NCBI GenBank assembly: GCA_963827085.1
Contig: CAWGZY010000003.1
Location: forward strand, 1,054,001-1,118,000
Direction: 5' to 3'
Length of the DNA: 64,000 bases
Source: JAGVPT01 sp963827085
Lineage (GTDB): Bacteria; Bacteroidota; Ignavibacteria; UBA10030; UBA8401
The position numbers and the translations under genes were made by a program. This document shows, piece after piece, positions 59,884 through 64,000 of this stretch; position 1 is the first letter of the stretch, and the number at the start of each line of letters is the position of its first letter. A model generated the notes under the pieces. That model was not told the DNA's origin. It saw only the letters and a program-made list of their open reading frames with translations, and searched no databases.

Positions 59884-62196
59884 TCAGAACGGATATCCGA
59901 TGGCAATATTCAATTCAAGGTTGTTCTTTCTCCACGACGGATCGCCAAAAGCGATCTTATCGGCGACCCAGCGCTCGTTGGCAGGGAGAGACGGGACGCG
60001 TAATGGAAACGCCAGGTCAGCCCGGAGGATGAAGAAGGAAAGGTCGACCCTCAGGCCAAAACCCGTTCCGACCGCTACTTCGTCGAGAAATGTTTTTGCG
60101 AAAAACTGACTCCCCGGCCTGCTCGAGTCTTGCTCCATCAGCCAGATATTGCCGGCATCGACAAACAGTGCGCCTTTGAGAATGCTGACGATGGGAAAGC
60201 GGTACTCGCTGTTCGCTTCAAGTTTGATATCGCCGGCCTGGTCAATAAATGAATTTGCAGCGACACTGTCGGGAATTTTATACGATCCGGGTCCCAGACT
60301 CCCGGCTGCGAAAGCCCGTACGCTATTGCTTCCGCCGATGTAAAACTGCTTGACGTAGGGGAGCGACACAGAGTTGCCGTACGGGAACCCCACTCCCACG
60401 ATCAACCTGCTCGCAAGCGACGATGATTGGTCGCTGGAGCTGTAGTACTTGCGCACGTCAATATCAAATTTGTAGTACTCTGAATATGGCGTCCCGAAGA
60501 TTTCATACGGAGCGTCGGGCGCGGCTCTGTGCCCGGTAAACATCGACTGAACAAGCTCCAGGAGATTCCCGGAAATGTCGATGCTCCCTTTGAAATACAA
60601 ATGGTTCGCACGATCCTTCTCCAGCTGGTCGTTGTATGTGAATGAATAATTCTGCCCGATGACAAATTGTTCCTCAAAACTATTCTGCAAAAATGGATTG
60701 CCGCTCAACAAGTCGTCGAAGACCTGGGTTCTATTCGTGAGGTGCGCATACGTAATGGCGAGCGGACTGAGAGTCTGTTCCGTATTGATGGATCCTTTCC
60801 AATCGTATCCGAATGAACCGTCCACCGAGAACAGCTGATAGTACAGCAGGCGATCGAGCACGCTTACGCCGAGCTGGATTCGGGTCTTTGGAACGAAGAG
60901 GCTGGAGTCGCTTTCAATGCCGAACGGAGTTGCGAATTTCGGCAAGTCTATTTCTCCATGCGTGCCGAATTCATACGATCTCCCTCCCGACAGACCCCCG
61001 CTGACAGGCACCTGGAGCCCTGCTTCTACACTCAGCGTGAAGAGTTCAGCTCCGCCAAACAGATTCCTGTTTCGAAAACTTGATTCAAACACGGGCCCTG
61101 CAAGATTGTTGGATTGTGAAACGCCTTGCAGGTCGAGGCGAATATTTTTCATCGGCAGCGGCGTTAAATAAATATGCGGTTCCAAACGCGGGATGCCTGA
61201 CGAATCGCCGACGACAAATCGTATATTTACGAACTTGAACACTCCGAGATTCATGAGTCTGTTCAGCGTGAGGTCGTGATTGTTCTTGCTGTAAACGGCC
61301 CCCTTTCTAAAGAAGACCGAACGGACAATGACGGCAGGATCGAACATCTTATCGATGTCAACGTAGTGGCAGCCGCCAACGAGCACCGTATCGCCGGCAG
61401 GGATTTCGACACTGTCGCGATTAAGCGAATAACCCGAATAAACATAAATGTCGCCAATCGTGTAGACGCGTGTCGCCTCAATCGGTATATCTTTTTTCAC
61501 CAAAAGGGAAAGATCGATCCTCCTGTTCCCGGCGGTACTGTCCGCTTGGAATACAATGAAATCGGGAGAGAAATAATAATAGCCTTTCTCTTTAAGCGCT
61601 GCGTCAATGCGCTCCCGCTCCTGTTTAAGTTTCGCGAGATCGTACTGGTCTCCCGCGGCGAGGATTGTTTTTCCCATGGTGGAACGAATCGCATCGACCA
61701 GCGCGGTGTTGCCGCCTTTAACGGAAATGCCATTTATTCTGTATGGTGAACTGATTGCAATATCGTATTGAATGTCTGCGCTCTTTTCCTCTTCATGCAC
61801 CGTATAGTGTACGTCCGCCAGGAAGTACCCTTTGCCTTCCAACAAGGTGCGCATCCTCTCTGAAATGCGGTCGGGCGACACAGATTCCAGCAGCACCGGA
61901 GGTTCGCCCATGCTCTCTTTAAATATCCCGATGTTGTACAGCCACAATTTGAAACGGAAGAGCCCGAGAAGCTTTCCATTCGGCTCCGGTTTCGCAAGCA
62001 GGTCCAGCTGATTTTTCAGATCGCCTTCATTCACAATGCTATCATTCTTTTCAATATTTATCTTCGCACCGGTGTAAAGCTTCTCGCCGTGAGTGAGATA
62101 CGCCGTGTTGCTGCAGCCTGGGGCGAACGCCGCAAGCATCGCGGCAGCCGCAACAAAGTTGAGAGAACTTGTATGGAAAAATCCGGCCCGCATCAT
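59884..62196 (-). CDS. tamL: TamL: lipoprotein Omp85/BamA-family outer membrane protein
   Basis: A 770-residue Omp85 protein whose signal ends in a lipobox (MLAAFAPGC), the feature that separates TamL of the Bacteroidota group from TamA. POTRA-like repeats occupy about 30-360 (VHYTVHEEEKSADIQYDIAI, INGISVKGGNTALVDAI). The barrel (surface antigen D15) ends with NNLELNIAIGYPF, the aromatic C-terminus used by the BAM machine; the VGVGFPYGNS/FYIGGSNSVRAF motif (L6-like) is present. It pairs with TamB, with which it overlaps by 4 bp. Confidence 0.85.
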   Translation of the reverse strand: MMRAGFFHTSSLNFVAAAAMLAAFAPGCSNTAYLTHGEKLYTGAKINIEKNDSIVNEGDLKNQLDLLAKPEPNGKLLGLFRFKLWLYNIGIFKESMGEPPVLLESVSPDRISERMRTLLEGKGYFLADVHYTVHEEEKSADIQYDIAISSPYRINGISVKGGNTALVDAIRSTMGKTILAAGDQYDLAKLKQERERIDAALKEKGYYYFSPDFIVFQADSTAGNRRIDLSLLVKKDIPIEATRVYTIGDIYVYSGYSLNRDSVEIPAGDTVLVGGCHYVDIDKMFDPAVIVRSVFFRKGAVYSKNNHDLTLNRLMNLGVFKFVNIRFVVGDSSGIPRLEPHIYLTPLPMKNIRLDLQGVSQSNNLAGPVFESSFRNRNLFGGAELFTLSVEAGLQVPVSGGLSGGRSYEFGTHGEIDLPKFATPFGIESDSSLFVPKTRIQLGVSVLDRLLYYQLFSVDGSFGYDWKGSINTEQTLSPLAITYAHLTNRTQVFDDLLSGNPFLQNSFEEQFVIGQNYSFTYNDQLEKDRANHLYFKGSIDISGNLLELVQSMFTGHRAAPDAPYEIFGTPYSEYYKFDIDVRKYYSSSDQSSSLASRLIVGVGFPYGNSVSLPYVKQFYIGGSNSVRAFAAGSLGPGSYKIPDSVAANSFIDQAGDIKLEANSEYRFPIVSILKGALFVDAGNIWLMEQDSSRPGSQFFAKTFLDEVAVGTGFGLRVDLSFFILRADLAFPLRVPSLPANERWVADKIAFGDPSWRKNNLELNIAIGYPF

Positions 62197-64000
62197 TTGT
62201 CTTCTTTATCAGGAACCGGCATGAGCGTGATTCCGAAAAGTTTGTTGAAATCAATGGTAAAGACAACGCCGACTCCTGTCTTGGTGATATCGCCGTCAAT
62301 AGCTCCCTCGTATGTGTCTTGCCGGAAGACCTGCAGCTGCCATCGGCCGTCTCCGGTGAGTTTGTACAACGCATTGAGATCCCCCGCCATGTTGTTGATC
62401 GAATTCTCCTGACTGCGCCTTCCCTCAAGGTCTACATTCCCTCCTACCTGGACGGTCATACGTTCATCGAAAAGTTGCTTCGAGAGAGCCAGTTTCAATT
62501 GGGTCCGTCCTTCGGCACTCCCGGTAGAGTAATCTTGATATGAATCCAAACCCACGTCGAGGTTCGCGCCTGCAACGTATTGTTGAGATAAACGGTTTAA
62601 CTGCGTGGAGAGAATCTGGCTGGCACTCGAACGCGCAAGATCTGTCAGTGCACTGTTATCGCCTGCCGAAGCAAGGGGGTTTTCCGGGATAAACCTCCCC
62701 AACACCAGCAGGGCAAAGACTTGCTGATTGAGTTCGGACTCTTGGCCGTTCAACTCATTAAGTTTCTCGTAAACACTTCCATTCAACACACCCCGTTGGT
62801 CGGAAGCCATGTCGAGTTTAAAATGAATATCTGGCTTCAGCAGCTTCCCCTTCATCATCAGGTAGACCTGGATCGGAAGCTCCTGTTTGTATTTGTTGCG
62901 CTCTTCCTGGCTAATCCCGGCAAGTTGATCCTGAATCAGATCCAGCACCGAGGCGTTCACCGTGTACATTGCAGTGATATCAACGTCGGCTTCATAGGGA
63001 GATCCAAGCCACGTGAGGCTGCTCCCTTTCTCGATGGAGAATTGTTTCTTGATAAAGTCCCCGAAGGAAAGCTGGTACGACCCACCAACGATATCATAAC
63101 GTCCTGTCAAGGTGAGCTTCCCGCTCGGGTCAATGGCGAAGCTTAAAGTCGCTTCACCCTGTATCACCAGTGAATCGCCCGCAATAGGGTCGATCAATAT
63201 CCGAAGTTTCGAATCCTTGTTCACCGAGATATTCGATGTGAAATCAATGGACGGGAGCTTCGTCTCCGCGGTGTCTTCTTCCGTCCCGGATTTTTGTCGG
63301 GACATAATAGAGTTTGGAGGAGCGTTAACGTCAACAAAATCTACAATCCCGTTGCGCTCCTCCACTGCCAGCTCTGATTCGGGGAGGACTAACGCGAGAT
63401 TGGTCCCCTTGTCCAATCCCGCCTGCATAGCGACTATCGGTTTGCTCTGAGTTCCTTTTACGGAGATATCGCTGTCGAAGATAACGATGCCATAGTAGAG
63501 GGCGTCGCGGCTTGCACGCTTGTTCAAGAGAAGGAACTTCTTGGTGTGCACCTGAAAATCGAAACTGAAGCTGCGGAAATCCTGTGTGAACAAGCGGCCG
63601 CTAATGGAAGCCGTGTTGCCGACGGTATCGACAAGATCGAAGGACTTGAATTCAACGCCGCTCCCATCAATCGCCACCTTTCCATTGTTGAGATGCAAGT
63701 ATGTGTCAAGAAACGTCGGGGTGAAGGCAGTATTGATAAAATTCAGGTTCCCCGTAATGGAGGGCTTCTTCAATGTGCCGGTCATATGTATTCCGCCGGT
63801 CATCGTTCCGGAGAGGCGCTTTACCTCGCCGAATGTAAAGGGCTCAATGCTGGCGAGATTCACTTTCGTAAAATCACAATTAATGTCCAATTCGCTCCCT
63901 CCCGCTTCACTCCGGTATTTTCCTTCCATGGCAATCTGGTTTCCGTTGCCCGCAATGTTCATGTTTACGTCATAGACATTTTCTGTTTGATTATTTGCAC
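62193..64000 (-). CDS. tamB: TamB-like inner membrane protein, C-terminal part
   Basis: The frame is open at the right edge of the window, so only the last ~600 residues are seen. They match the TamB/DUF490 C-terminus: SGSLTMTGG-like beta repeats (RLSGTMTGGIHMTGT, LTLTGRYDIVGGSYQLSFG), then DITAMYTVNASVLDL, the ELPIQVYLMMKGKL segment and the closing LKLALSKQLFDERMTVQVGG. It spans the periplasm as a lipid-transfer bridge. It is the upstream partner of tamL. Confidence 0.85.
   Translation of the reverse strand, partial: ANNQTENVYDVNMNIAGNGNQIAMEGKYRSEAGGSELDINCDFTKVNLASIEPFTFGEVKRLSGTMTGGIHMTGTLKKPSITGNLNFINTAFTPTFLDTYLHLNNGKVAIDGSGVEFKSFDLVDTVGNTASISGRLFTQDFRSFSFDFQVHTKKFLLLNKRASRDALYYGIVIFDSDISVKGTQSKPIVAMQAGLDKGTNLALVLPESELAVEERNGIVDFVDVNAPPNSIMSRQKSGTEEDTAETKLPSIDFTSNISVNKDSKLRILIDPIAGDSLVIQGEATLSFAIDPSGKLTLTGRYDIVGGSYQLSFGDFIKKQFSIEKGSSLTWLGSPYEADVDITAMYTVNASVLDLIQDQLAGISQEERNKYKQELPIQVYLMMKGKLLKPDIHFKLDMASDQRGVLNGSVYEKLNELNGQESELNQQVFALLVLGRFIPENPLASAGDNSALTDLARSSASQILSTQLNRLSQQYVAGANLDVGLDSYQDYSTGSAEGRTQLKLALSKQLFDERMTVQVGGNVDLEGRRSQENSINNMAGDLNALYKLTGDGRWQLQVFRQDTYEGAIDGDITKTGVGVVFTIDFNKLFGITLMPVPDKEDK

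Overview
The window looks like a chromosomal segment of a Gram-negative bacterium of the Bacteroidota/Chlorobiota side of the FCB group. Ignavibacteria or a relative is my best guess, from the style of the 16S, TamL/TamB and Wzi-type capsule proteins and the absence of phage or plasmid genes; I could not align the 16S. Nearly all genes are on the minus strand. Two clear promoters (rRNA operon, initiator tRNA) have ordinary -35/-10 boxes with 17-bp spacers.

Layout. (1) 1-22.7 kb is a surface polysaccharide locus. In transcription order it holds a Wzi-type outer membrane protein, a membrane glycosyltransferase, an SLBB/Wza exporter, Wzz, a glycosidase-like protein, a nonulosonic-acid set (SpsF-like cytidylyltransferase, NeuB, KdsC-like phosphatase) with an aminopeptidase-like protein, a GT-methyltransferase fusion, Wzx, glycosyltransferases, Wzy, an acyltransferase, an epimerase and a secreted FG-GAP protein. 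Nine genes here carry frameshifts, and one of them also has a stop codon; genes elsewhere are mostly intact. (2) 23-31 kb is an rRNA operon (16S, tRNA-Ile, tRNA-Ala, 23S, 5S). Its 23S is interrupted by a group I intron with a LAGLIDADG gene, and its spacer holds three tandem broken tRNA-Ile halves. (3) 31-33.4 kb holds a PPi-type phosphofructokinase, surE and tRNA-fMet. (4) 33.5-37.4 kb is an integron-type cassette array without a visible integrase: attC-like sites alternate with DoxX, a lipoprotein metalloprotease and a HEPN-like pair. A lone cassette of the same kind, carrying a glycosyltransferase, sits in the capsule locus. (5) 38-46.5 kb holds secreted or lipoprotein genes and small unknowns with long repeat-rich spacers. 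(6) 46.5-51.4 kb holds mlaEFD lipid transport next to kaiC-kaiB. (7) 51.5-60 kb holds a MacAB exporter and stress-type small proteins (BON, PRC-barrel, Dps, CbpA-like DnaJ). (8) 60-64 kb holds tamL-tamB.

Three non-coding signals run through the window. The first is a family of 22-bp elements, each made of two 11-nt 4-3-4 palindromes; some copies sit exactly inside another sequence (tRNA-Ile T-loop, an attC site, a MITE). The second is a 21-bp inverted-repeat operator, GGATTAA-N7-TTCATCC, found five times and always facing a gene. The third is the dispersed attC sites. The 22-bp elements and the operator are the best candidates for something undescribed.
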